Part shown: one piece after another, positions 9,201 through 16,786 of the stretch
How positions within the stretch are numbered: the stretch's first letter is position 1
Layout of the letters: each line of letters begins with the position of its first letter
Assembly (NCBI GenBank): GCA_963658085.1
Contig: CAVKOU010000019.1
Coordinates: 1 to 41,595 of the forward strand
DNA from: CAKRJP01 sp963658085
GTDB taxonomy: Bacteria > Bacillota > Clostridia > Lachnospirales > Lachnospiraceae
Length of the DNA stretch: 41,595 nucleotides
Reading direction: 5' to 3'
The notes under the pieces: generated by a model
What the model saw: only the letters and a program-made list of their open reading frames with translations
What the model was told of the DNA's origin: nothing
Database searches by the model: none
Made by a program: the position numbers and the translations under genes

Positions 9201-10363
9201 CTGTTTGTTATGAACAAGAGAGGAATCTTTGTTATGTGGAAATTCCAGAGACCATACCAGAAGATGCAAGGCATATTCGAGGATATTTGGAGACCAGTTC
9301 AAAATCTGTGGATAAGGACAGTGTGATCCGGGATCTCAATAAAGTATATTTTGAAAATAGAGGATTTTTGACGGATTATCATTTGACGCAAAATGAATTG
9401 TTTGTAGAGACAGAGAATGGAGAATTTTCGCCAAAACGACTGGACATTTCCGCAAGATATCAGGGCGTAAAAATATCCTTTTCCAGTCTTCTTACCCATT
9501 TGAAAGAAGATATCGAAGAGCTAGAGAATTTAATCAAGGATGGAGACAGGGAGTTATTTGAAGATATTCTTGCTAACACCGTTAGCCGCAAGATACGTGG
9601 AAAAATTAATGCATCGAATGCATGGGTACAGAAAATGAACTCGCTAATGAATGGCATGAATACATCCAGTGGATTGAAATTAAGTCTTAGATGGAGAAGC
9701 AAGACGGCAGAGCAGGAAGATCAGCTTGATACCAAGGAACTCGTAGATCTTCTGAAGAAGGATTATCGCCTCATGAATGAAGAAGAGTCAGCGAGACTTT
9801 CCGCGCACTTTAGATCGAAAGTTGCAGAAGCAAGAAGAAATGCCAGAGATGGTGCGGGAATGGTATCCTTTTATCAGATTATGAAAGATACTTTGGATTA
9901 TCGCAAATGGTTTGAATTTCAGCTGTTCTCCCAAAAGAATGGAGAGCGTCAGAAGGAATTGACCAATAGTGTATTTGGAACCTTCAGCGGTGGAGAAAAA
10001 GCCATGTCTATGTATGTACCTTTGTTTTCTGCAGTGGTAGCAAAGTATCAGGGAGGAAGAGCGGATGCACCGAGATTGATCTCTTTGGATGAGGCCTTTG
10101 CAGGAGTAGATAATAAGAACATCCGGGATATGTTCCGGTTGATGACAGAATTTGAATTTGATTTTATTATCAATTCACAGGTTCTATGGGGAGATTGTGA
10201 TACCTTGGACGCTTTGGCAATCTATCAGCTGATCCGTCCGGAAAATGCAAAATTTGTTACAGTCATGCCTTACCTGTGGAATGGCAATAGGAAAGAACTT
10301 CTGGAACAGGAAGCGGAAGTAGAGCAAAGAGGTATGGAGATTGAGCAGACAGCAAAAATTTGA
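6254..10363 (+). CDS. jetC: Wadjet SMC-like ATPase JetC (MukB-like, TIGR02680 type)
   Basis: A 1,369-residue SMC-type motor. The N-terminal head contains Walker A GSNGSGKS (residues 35-42). Two very long charged coiled-coil arms rich in E, K and Q follow (about 240-500 and 750-1,010), separated by a compact globular section around 560-740. The C-terminal head has the ABC signature FSGGEKAMSMYVPLF (~1,244) and Walker B RLISLDEAFAGVD (~1,274). In known Wadjet complexes JetC extrudes DNA loops using ATP and identifies small circular DNA that JetD then cuts. The initiation site is preceded by GGAGGAAG. Length and domain order agree with the TIGR02680 family; nothing appears truncated, so the motor is predicted active. 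Confidence 0.93.
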   Translation: MMNSRWQANKIGLINFWYYDEQEFPFVKGRMLLRGSNGSGKSVTMQSVVPLLLDGNMSPERLDPFGSRDRKMSSYLLEEDDGREERTGYLYLEFKRQDSDTYLTIGMGIRARKGKNLDKWYFSLVDGRRIGKDFFLYKDTGEKVTLSKKELENRIGTGGRVIDRQIDYMEYVNRQIFGFETAEEYKEMVDLLIQLRTPKLSKDFKPSVINDILSDSLQPLSDDDLRPMSEAIENMDAMNMNLRNRKEAKQAAEKIQAVFTKYNQKILYEKAERFEQAEIRLENIKTQQREQEKKIAACLQNIEKLKTEHEELDAKRESMEKERETLNKSDAVALKQQEAKLAIDIERQEKNRKEKQRFLDQKQEQYLDAENHIKAEEDRKYEKEKELKELLEDMQEEAECMAFEEHAFMKEELEKNPEEFYKFDLHQKQYETTKEKIDEGTEILAQVDRLERQRDDLLKEREKKIRELDVLQRKIAELESVFVQTQNEWKEALYLWNGGNQELILSKELLRELSDFAEGYEETSDFGLVRQKISDVWISNNAGIESALSRNQTEREETEKELEDVRRDLIEWENQKEPQPERSEAVLHNRQRLDELKIPYQEFYKVIEFGENLEEEQCNRLEEALFKMGILDALIIEEQYKEQVLKLEPGCEDRYLFVCQSGQLHPEVSLLDVLELNEEVNDIFSNQRLIGILGSISYDKESMIRVAADGTYQMGVLAGTVTGEYEAGYLGTKARERHRQARIKECKQKIQELEDILKKLLKSYAELTERKEILKREYENLPKDTDMREALRMMQAEKRVWDQVKAESNKFENQIGELSETLKEIKKKVLKIAESLYLTCSFDVFKEAKNAAEEYGKHLISLMAAHEMFLRSLEYLKDRKEHLEDLEADMDQIRYDLLEIEKEIRKKTEELTSIREQLSLTDYEEIKERLDTCIYWLQKYPERLQVCVSKQTHEEDEVDHLTIDLEGSKKKLEEYEQKRRYFSVCYEQERNLCYVEIPETIPEDARHIRGYLETSSKSVDKDSVIRDLNKVYFENRGFLTDYHLTQNELFVETENGEFSPKRLDISARYQGVKISFSSLLTHLKEDIEELENLIKDGDRELFEDILANTVSRKIRGKINASNAWVQKMNSLMNGMNTSSGLKLSLRWRSKTAEQEDQLDTKELVDLLKKDYRLMNEEESARLSAHFRSKVAEARRNARDGAGMVSFYQIMKDTLDYRKWFEFQLFSQKNGERQKELTNSVFGTFSGGEKAMSMYVPLFSAVVAKYQGGRADAPRLISLDEAFAGVDNKNIRDMFRLMTEFEFDFIINSQVLWGDCDTLDALAIYQLIRPENAKFVTVMPYLWNGNRKELLEQEAEVEQRGMEIEQTAKI

Positions 10364-11624
10364 AAAGCTTGAAAAAGAGTGTCTGGCATATTTTAGCCAA
10401 GGATCTATTTGGAAAAAGCTTCTAAAAGGATTTCGGGAAAAATATAGTTCTTATGGGAGATTCGGTGGAAAGGTGGTCTTAAAAAATTTAGGATCACAGG
10501 ATGTCGAAGAGTTAGAGGGATTTTTTGGGAAATCTTTTCATAACCAGAAAAATGTAACCGTGTCTGGAGAGAAATTTTCTCAGGCTTTGAAGGCCAGTAA
10601 GTTTGGTGAGATTACACCTGAATGGTTACTGGAACATTATTTTCAGGAACCCTTACTGGGAAAACAGGAGCAAAAAGCTTTAAGAGAGCTTGAAAAGAAT
10701 CGAATTTGGGATGACTTTAGAAGAAGGTATAAGGATACGCCTATGGAGGACGCATCAGAACTTTTGAGGGGAATCGTAAAGGATAGCGAAAATCAGGAAC
10801 TAGAAGAATGGTATCGGAGGTTATGTTTTGGGGCAGAAATTTTTAATCATCTGCCCTATCGACAAAATGAAAAAATTTATTTAGCAGTATTTGCGGCCAT
10901 GCTGACAGGAAATCCCCACGCCTTTGACAATGGCACCGTAGATGGTGAGTTTTTATATCAGATTATTCAGATGGATCTAAAGATCAGAGAGACGGAGATC
11001 GAAGCGTCTGGGATTTTTCCGGCTTATAAACGTCAGAAAAGCTATCTCATGGCGGGAATTATGCTAGATAACATTTCAAACTATGCGATGCTCTATCGGG
11101 TTCAGGCGGTAAAAAAAGATGGAACTTTCCATAAGGGTATGGAAGGATTTGCGGAAGAGTATCACAGTGTTCAAGTCCCACTGGGGGTTGTCATGGAGTG
11201 GGATATGCTATTGTGTTCACAAAATGAGATCTATATTGTGGAGAACCCTTCTATTTTTGCAATGCTTTGTGGAAAAGAAGAAAAAACTGACGACAAATCC
11301 TATATGTGCATGAATGGACAACCGAGGTTGGCAAGCCTTGTGGTATTGGATCTGTTAAAGAAATCCGGTACAAGAATCTATTATGCGGGTGATTTGGACC
11401 CGGAAGGAATTCTCATTGCTCAGAAATTATGCCAGTACTATGAAGGCGACTTTCGATACTGGCATATGGAGGTTTCGGATTATGAAATCTGCAGGTCAGA
11501 GGAAATAATATCGCCAAAGCGAATGAAAATATTGGAACGAATTACCGATGAGAGATTGCGGCCAGTGGTAAGCATGTTAGAACAGTACCAAATGGCCGGT
11601 TATCAAGAGAAACTTATGATTTAA
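10341..11624 (+). CDS. jetD: Wadjet nuclease JetD (TOPRIM, TIGR02679/DUF2399 type)
   Basis: A 427-residue protein with a helical N-terminal domain that is expected to contact JetC/DNA and a C-terminal TOPRIM (topoisomerase VI A-like) nuclease domain. The catalytic glutamate lies in IYIVENPSIF (~residue 301) and the metal-binding aspartates in YYAGDLDPEG (~350 and 352). JetD cleaves the plasmid DNA captured by JetABC. The most likely start is a TTG at 10341, inside the end of jetC (23-base overlap), with AGAGG about nine bases upstream; no suitable ATG lies nearby in this frame. A rare start and deep overlap suggest low, coupled production of the nuclease. Confidence 0.88.
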   Translation: MSRQQKFEKLEKECLAYFSQGSIWKKLLKGFREKYSSYGRFGGKVVLKNLGSQDVEELEGFFGKSFHNQKNVTVSGEKFSQALKASKFGEITPEWLLEHYFQEPLLGKQEQKALRELEKNRIWDDFRRRYKDTPMEDASELLRGIVKDSENQELEEWYRRLCFGAEIFNHLPYRQNEKIYLAVFAAMLTGNPHAFDNGTVDGEFLYQIIQMDLKIRETEIEASGIFPAYKRQKSYLMAGIMLDNISNYAMLYRVQAVKKDGTFHKGMEGFAEEYHSVQVPLGVVMEWDMLLCSQNEIYIVENPSIFAMLCGKEEKTDDKSYMCMNGQPRLASLVVLDLLKKSGTRIYYAGDLDPEGILIAQKLCQYYEGDFRYWHMEVSDYEICRSEEIISPKRMKILERITDERLRPVVSMLEQYQMAGYQEKLMI

Positions 11625-11648
11625 TGATAGAAAAGATAGGACGGATTT

Positions 11649-12746
11649 ATGAAAATAATACATTGCGCAGACATACATTTGGGATCATCCCTTACGGCAA
11701 ATTTTGATTCGAAAAAAGCGAAAGAACGAAACGACGAATTGTTCACTACATTTACACGAATGTTTTCCTATGCGAAAGAACATTCCATAGGAGCTATCAT
11801 TATCGCAGGAGATCTGTTTGACAGAGATCATGGAATCAAAAATTTGAAAAAAAATGTGATCAGATTGATAGAAAATTACCCGGAAATTTCTGTTTATTAT
11901 GTCAAGGGAAATCATGACGGACAGAGTTCTTTTGAGAGGATTCCTGAGAATCTATACATGTTTTCGGAATCGGAGTGGACTACTTATTTATTGCCGGAAA
12001 GTAAGAAGATTAAAATTACAGGTACGGAGCTAAATAAAAATAATAAGAGTTATATTTATGATACATTAAATCTTGAAACAGAAGATTTTAATATTGTTGT
12101 GATGCATGGTCAGGAGTCCAATACCGATGGAAAAAATGATGCAGAAATTATCAATCTGAATTCTCTGAAAGGGAAAAATATTGACTATCTTTCTTTGGGA
12201 CACATTCATGCCCATAAGGAAGCCAGCTTAGATACAAGAGGTATGTATTGTTATAGTGGATGTTTAGAAGGCCGTGGATTCGACGAATCCGGAGAACATG
12301 GTTTTGTGGTGCTGGATATTGATGAAGAAAATCATAGATTTACCGGGACTTTTGTGCCCTTTGCTAAGCGCAGAATCTACCATGAGACGGTAGATATTTC
12401 CGGCGCAGAGGATACCATTACCGCTATAGGAATTTTGGAGAATTTCCTTAGGGAATTAGATTTGAAGGAGGGAAGCATTGGAGAATTTATCTTAACAGGG
12501 GATATCGATTTAGATGTAACGATTGATGAATCTCTGATCCAGAACCATTTTAAAGATGACTTTTATGTGCTGAAGATCAAGAGCAAGTATAGCATTAAGA
12601 TTGATTACAGCAGCTTTGAAAAAGACCCATCTTTAAAGGGAGAATTTGTTCGGTCTGTGAAAAATGATGCTTCTCTGACAGAAGAGGAAAAGAAGAAGAT
12701 TATAAAATATGGACTTGATGCATTAATGGGAAAGGAGCTTTTGTAG
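11649..12746 (+). CDS. SbcD/Mre11-like metallophosphoesterase DNA nuclease
   Basis: A 365-residue calcineurin-fold nuclease of the SbcD/Mre11/YhaO group. Metal-binding motifs are present in the standard order: D8 and H10 in CADIHLG, D55 in AGDLFDRD, GNHD at 87-90, VVMHG near 150 and GHIHAH near 178. The C-terminal part (~230-365) would be the capping and Rad50-contact region. It begins 24 bases after jetD in the same direction and is immediately followed by the SbcC/Rad50-like gene, so it belongs to the same transcript as the Wadjet genes. Mre11-type enzymes process DNA ends and hairpins; use in clearing DNA cut by JetD is an inference. Confidence 0.88.
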   Translation: MKIIHCADIHLGSSLTANFDSKKAKERNDELFTTFTRMFSYAKEHSIGAIIIAGDLFDRDHGIKNLKKNVIRLIENYPEISVYYVKGNHDGQSSFERIPENLYMFSESEWTTYLLPESKKIKITGTELNKNNKSYIYDTLNLETEDFNIVVMHGQESNTDGKNDAEIINLNSLKGKNIDYLSLGHIHAHKEASLDTRGMYCYSGCLEGRGFDESGEHGFVVLDIDEENHRFTGTFVPFAKRRIYHETVDISGAEDTITAIGILENFLRELDLKEGSIGEFILTGDIDLDVTIDESLIQNHFKDDFYVLKIKSKYSIKIDYSSFEKDPSLKGEFVRSVKNDASLTEEEKKKIIKYGLDALMGKELL

Positions 12747-15332
12747 ATGCGGTTGATTAATTTACATATTGAGAATTTTGGAATCTTATCCGATTATGAT
12801 CAGGAATTTGAATCCGGTCTCAATGTGATGAAAGAAGAAAATGGCTTTGGAAAGACAACCCTGGGTGCATTTATTAAGGTCATGTTTTATGGCTTTGAAA
12901 ATGAAACAAAATTAAGAGCCAAAAGAGAGCGCTTAAAGTATATGCCGTGGCAGGGTGGGGTATATGGCGGAAGCATTCAGTTTGAACATGCAGGAAGACA
13001 GTATAAGATTACCAGAACTTTTGGGGACGATAAAAAGAAGGATACCTTTGAGTGTGTGGACGCTATTACAAAATTGGAGTCCGAGGATTTTGATTCAGAA
13101 ACCATTGGAGAGACCATTTTTGATATTAATGGAGAGTCCTTTGCAAGAACCCTGTTCATCTCTCAGAATGAATATAGTCATACTTCTTTTACGGATATTG
13201 ACGCGAAGATCGGAAATTTGGTTGAAGCTGCCGATGATCTGAACGACCATGACGAGGCCATGGAAGTGTTGGAAAAACAGAAGGATGCCATTGGAACCTA
13301 CAGAAGAGGTCCCTTGAAAGAACTGAAAGGGGAATTGGATGACTTAAAGAAAAAGGTATTGGGAAAACCTGGGGTTGAAGGAGCTATAGCGGAGACGGAG
13401 ACTGAAATTGAATCTTGCGATCAACAGCTTTTAGAGAGGAAAAAAGCGGAAGCTTCCATTCAGGAGCAAATGGAAAATGTTGCAAAATTAAAAGATCGCC
13501 AAAAGCACAAGAAAGCCTATGAAACGCTGCTTGCATCCTATGAGGACAGCAAAGAGAAATATCTTCGGGAAAGAAGTTATTTTCCGGGGGAGATTCCGGA
13601 TCAGGGAGAGTTACATGCTGCTATGGAAGATGCAAGAAAGCTAAAAGCCCTGGATACAAAGATGGAGGATTACTTACTTAATGAACAGGAATCCAATACT
13701 TTGAAGAAATTAGAAAATAAGTATGCCGGAGTCGATTTTCAAGAAGAAGATTTGAAGCAGATTCATACACTTGTGGATTTTTGGTGTGGAGAAAGAGAGG
13801 AGATTAAGACAAGAATCCAACAAAGAAGCTTATCCAAAACCGAACTGGAGCAGTTACAGGAAGAGGAAAAAAGATTCAAGGAATATCCGGTAAATGCGGA
13901 AGAAAATCAAGAGCTGATCCATCTTTGGAGGGAGCATGAATCCTTAAAACAAAGAGCGAAAGAGCAAGAAATATCTAAAACCACAAACACAGGAAGTAGA
14001 AACAGAATCCCTTTGGTTGGAATTATTGTGGCAGCTATAGGTCTTTTGTGTTTGATCGTCCTTCCCAGTGTGAAGATTCCGGGGGTTTTCTTGATTGGTC
14101 TCGGAATCGCTGTGGCAGTCTTTGGAGCTTTAAAGAAAAAACAAAACCAGGATGTGGCGGCAACCCTCGATCCGACCGCTAGACTGGAAGAAATCGAAAG
14201 AAATATTCAGCAGTATTTATTAAAATACAACATAAATTATGATCCGGATTACGTAGAGTATAGTCTTCGAAATCTCTTAAGCCAATATGAAAGTTATAGA
14301 AGGTTAAGCCAGAGAAGAGATCAGGCTGTTAAGGACAATATGGAGGATGGACAGCGAATTTCTCGTATTGAAAATCAAGTAAAAGATGTCCTTGCGAAAT
14401 ATCATTTTGAATATAGTGAAGCAAATGTTTTATTAGATTTAAATCAAATCATCCAAGATTTTAAAACCTTAAAATCCTACAGAATTGGAAGAAATAACTA
14501 TAACAAGGCGAGGGTAGAATATGAAGCTTCCATGAAGAAAATTACCGGCTTTTTTGGTACTTATGGATTCTCGTTATCCAAGGGCTTTGAAGGATCCTTA
14601 GATGAGATTAAAGAGCATTTGTCTTTGTATCAGGTTCGTAAGGATTCCTATCTGGAAAACAAAAATAAAAAGGAAGCCTTTGAAATCCGATATGGAAATT
14701 GCAGCCAGCTATTAGAGTCCGCAGACGAAATAGAAGAAGATGCATTGACCAGACTAACGGAAGAGAACAAGAAGAACAGTGACGAAATTACGCGTTTAAC
14801 AAGACAGCGGATGACCTGTGATCAAAGGCTGAGTGACCTGAACGATTCCTACAATGAACTGTGTGAATGTGAGGAAAGAATCTTAATCTTAAAAGAACAA
14901 AAAGAGTATTATGTAGAAAAGAAAAAGATTTTGGAAAAAGCAATGGAACATTTGGAGGGGGCAAAGAATCGGTTAAATGCCAAATATACAGCCCCGATAG
15001 AGAATGCTTTGAAAGAGTATTTTCATCAGCTAGCCAAAGATTCGGATATTACTATCGATATCGACGCCAAAAGACAGGTGCTGATCAAAGAAAAAGGAGC
15101 CAGTCGTCCGGAGGAGAGTATGAGCTTTGGATATAAAGACTTAATTGATTTATGTTACCGACTGGCTTTGGCAAAGGCTATGTATCCGGAGGAGTCTTCC
15201 CTTCTGATCTTAGATGATCCATTCAGCAACCTGGATGAAGATAAATTAGAAAAAGGTTTGCAGTTAATAAAAAAGATCAGTGAAAAAAATCAGGTACTGT
15301 ATTTCACCTGCCATAAGAGCAGAATGTTTTAA
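12747..15332 (+). CDS. SbcC/Rad50-like ATPase with membrane segments in the coiled coil (YhaN-like)
   Basis: An 861-residue ABC/SMC-type ATPase. The P-loop is the variant KEENGFGKTTLGAFIKVMFYG (first part EENGFGKTT, residues ~28-36), in which the usual first glycine is replaced; this variant occurs in YhaN-like proteins. Coiled coils occupy about 190-415 and 480-740. The C-terminal head has SMSFGYKDLIDLCYRLALA (~794) and Walker B SLLILDDPFSNLDED (~818). Two hydrophobic helices (~421-440 and ~445-463) interrupt the coiled coil, and no CXXC zinc hook exists. It starts one base after the SbcD-like stop. As in YhaN, this predicts anchoring to the membrane at the hinge. Confidence 0.88.
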   Translation: MRLINLHIENFGILSDYDQEFESGLNVMKEENGFGKTTLGAFIKVMFYGFENETKLRAKRERLKYMPWQGGVYGGSIQFEHAGRQYKITRTFGDDKKKDTFECVDAITKLESEDFDSETIGETIFDINGESFARTLFISQNEYSHTSFTDIDAKIGNLVEAADDLNDHDEAMEVLEKQKDAIGTYRRGPLKELKGELDDLKKKVLGKPGVEGAIAETETEIESCDQQLLERKKAEASIQEQMENVAKLKDRQKHKKAYETLLASYEDSKEKYLRERSYFPGEIPDQGELHAAMEDARKLKALDTKMEDYLLNEQESNTLKKLENKYAGVDFQEEDLKQIHTLVDFWCGEREEIKTRIQQRSLSKTELEQLQEEEKRFKEYPVNAEENQELIHLWREHESLKQRAKEQEISKTTNTGSRNRIPLVGIIVAAIGLLCLIVLPSVKIPGVFLIGLGIAVAVFGALKKKQNQDVAATLDPTARLEEIERNIQQYLLKYNINYDPDYVEYSLRNLLSQYESYRRLSQRRDQAVKDNMEDGQRISRIENQVKDVLAKYHFEYSEANVLLDLNQIIQDFKTLKSYRIGRNNYNKARVEYEASMKKITGFFGTYGFSLSKGFEGSLDEIKEHLSLYQVRKDSYLENKNKKEAFEIRYGNCSQLLESADEIEEDALTRLTEENKKNSDEITRLTRQRMTCDQRLSDLNDSYNELCECEERILILKEQKEYYVEKKKILEKAMEHLEGAKNRLNAKYTAPIENALKEYFHQLAKDSDITIDIDAKRQVLIKEKGASRPEESMSFGYKDLIDLCYRLALAKAMYPEESSLLILDDPFSNLDEDKLEKGLQLIKKISEKNQVLYFTCHKSRMF

Positions 15333-15475
15333 AAAAATAGCCATTATGAGACTTGTGGTCAGTTTCTAATGAAATTAGATGATTTCTATGAAGATTTTCC
15401 GTTTGTTTATATTTCAGATCTTAGCACGCTTGATCAGCAAAATCAGGAAAATCATCAATAGGATGAGAAATAGTC

Positions 15476-15513
15476 AAAAAAGTCAAGGTGTGAAAAGATA
15501 CCTTGACTTTTTT
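15476..15513. terminator. Bidirectional-looking terminator ending the Wadjet operon
   Basis: AAAAAAGTCAAGGT (15476-15489) pairs perfectly with ACCTTGACTTTTTT (15500-15513) around a 10-base loop; the A run before and T run after make it usable from both sides. It is the first strong terminator after the LysR gene at 2677, so it marks the end of the seven-gene transcript. Between 15333 and 15475 no gene is supported. Confidence 0.85.
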
Positions 15514-15529
15514 GTAACATACGTATAAA
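15503..15529 (+). promoter_or_regulatory. Possible promoter of the hydrolase/ECF operon
   Basis: TTGACT (15503-15508) and TATAAA (15524-15529) are separated by 15 bases, slightly short of the optimum. The -35 lies in the preceding terminator arm. Downstream, TGCCCGCGGGCA (15559-15570) is a perfect 12-bp palindrome and CCTGTA/TACAGG (15535-15540/15575-15580) form an outer pair, so the leader could be an operator or fold in RNA. Confidence 0.35.
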
Positions 15530-15590
15530 ATGTGCCTGTATTGTTAACTGTCTTGTCATGCCCGCGGGCAGGTGTACAGGGAGGACAAAG

Positions 15591-16148
15591 ATGGAAAAAG
15601 ACTTGCTTTTAGTCATTGATATGCAAAATGTATATGATGAAGGCGGCCAGTGGCATTGCCCGGGAGTACAGAGGGCAGGAGAGATGATTTGTAAGATTCT
15701 TGAAGAAAAAACTGAAAAGCTAGATGTGATATTTACTGCATTTGCAGCGTCGGAAAATCCCAAGGGAGTCTGGATAGATTACAATCGGGAGAATCATCGG
15801 GTGAATCAGGATGATCATGCCAATGCGATCATGGATATTTTTTCCGACGAATTAAAAAAATATCCACTATATGAGAAATCCACCTACTCATCCCTTAGTA
15901 TTCCAAAAGTACAGGAGGCGGCGAGAAAGGCTCGTCGGGTAATTCTGACAGGAGTTGTGGCAGAGTGCTGCGTCCTGTCAACCGCTATGGCACTTATTGA
16001 TCAGGGAAGCTATGTATTCTATCTGACAGATGCTTGTGCCGGGATTAATGAGGAAACTGAGAGAGCGGTAGAAACGATTCTTGAAGGGTTGGAGCCTCTC
16101 CATGTAAAACGGATGACTACGGAAGAATACTTACAAGGCGATTTTTAA
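15591..16148 (+). CDS. Isochorismatase-family cysteine hydrolase (nicotinamidase-like)
   Basis: A 185-residue hydrolase of the isochorismatase/nicotinamidase fold. The catalytic triad is visible: Asp10 in LVIDMQNVY, a lysine near 96 in YEKSTYSS, and a cysteine near 126-127 in GVVAECCVLSTAM preceded by the usual TGV cis-peptide. The ATG at 15591 is preferred over an in-frame ATG at 15558 because GGGAGG lies 8 bases before it and the protein then starts right at the conserved core. It is the first gene of an operon with an ECF transporter and a NiaR-type regulator, which favours nicotinamide or a related amide as substrate, though this fold has many substrates. Confidence 0.85.
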   Translation: MEKDLLLVIDMQNVYDEGGQWHCPGVQRAGEMICKILEEKTEKLDVIFTAFAASENPKGVWIDYNRENHRVNQDDHANAIMDIFSDELKKYPLYEKSTYSSLSIPKVQEAARKARRVILTGVVAECCVLSTAMALIDQGSYVFYLTDACAGINEETERAVETILEGLEPLHVKRMTTEEYLQGDF

Positions 16149-16165
16149 GAAGGAGAATGAGGAGA

Positions 16166-16768
16166 ATGAGGAACGTTTTTAAAACAAAATTTACGGCAGC
16201 GACCATCGTGTTGATCCCGGCCTGTATCGGAATTAATTATTTGGGCAAATTTTTTGCAGCTTTATTAAAATTGCCATTGTGGCTGGATTCTATAGGAACT
16301 TGTATCGGGGCTTGTCTGGGAGGTCCTATTATCGGAGCAATCTGCGGAGCTTTGAATAATCTGATCTACGGACTGACCACAGGAGATAACATTACCTTGG
16401 TTTACGCATTAACCAGTCTTGGAATCGGCCTTGTTGTGGGAATTATGGCAAGACTTGGATTTATGGATTCTATTGGAAAAAGTATTTTAACAGCAATTGT
16501 TGGCGGTCTTGCGGCAGTTGCGATTTCAACACCATTAAATATCATTTTCTGGGCAGGCACTACCGGTAATGCCTGGGGAGATGCACTTTTTACTATTACG
16601 CAGATGGGCGGAATGTCCATAAATTTAGGCTCTTTTCTTGATGAATTGGTGGTAGATGTACCGGATAAATTAATTACTATGATTATTGTATTTATAATTC
16701 TTCAGGGACTTCCAAAAAAACTCACAGCACTCTATGACGTGAATGCAAAAGTAGAGCGGCTGGATTAA
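16166..16768 (+). CDS. ECF transporter substrate-binding (S) component
   Basis: A ~200-residue hydrophobic membrane protein with about six helices and the glycine-rich loops typical of ECF S components (LDSIGTCIGACLGGPIIGAICG, around residues 39-60, of which GACLGGPIIGA is most characteristic). S components bind a vitamin or related small molecule and toppled with the energy module carry it in. Overlapping ATG starts exist at 16157 and 16166; the second is preferred because AGGAG at 16151 is then properly spaced. It is followed by its own T and double-A genes, making a dedicated (group I) transporter. The ligand is not evident; the NiaR-type gene suggests a pyridine compound. Confidence 0.8.
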   Translation: MRNVFKTKFTAATIVLIPACIGINYLGKFFAALLKLPLWLDSIGTCIGACLGGPIIGAICGALNNLIYGLTTGDNITLVYALTSLGIGLVVGIMARLGFMDSIGKSILTAIVGGLAAVAISTPLNIIFWAGTTGNAWGDALFTITQMGGMSINLGSFLDELVVDVPDKLITMIIVFIILQGLPKKLTALYDVNAKVERLD

Positions 16769-16786
16769 GAAAAAGGATGGTAGGTT

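Noticed and set aside
12747..15332. Zinc hook in the Rad50-like protein
   Set aside because: No CXXC is present in the coiled coil; the only nearby cysteines (CDQ, CECE) lie near the C-terminal arm and do not fit.
15558..15590. Upstream ATG start for the isochorismatase-family gene
   Set aside because: It lies in the palindromic leader without a ribosome site, while the ATG at 15591 has GGGAGG and begins at the conserved core.
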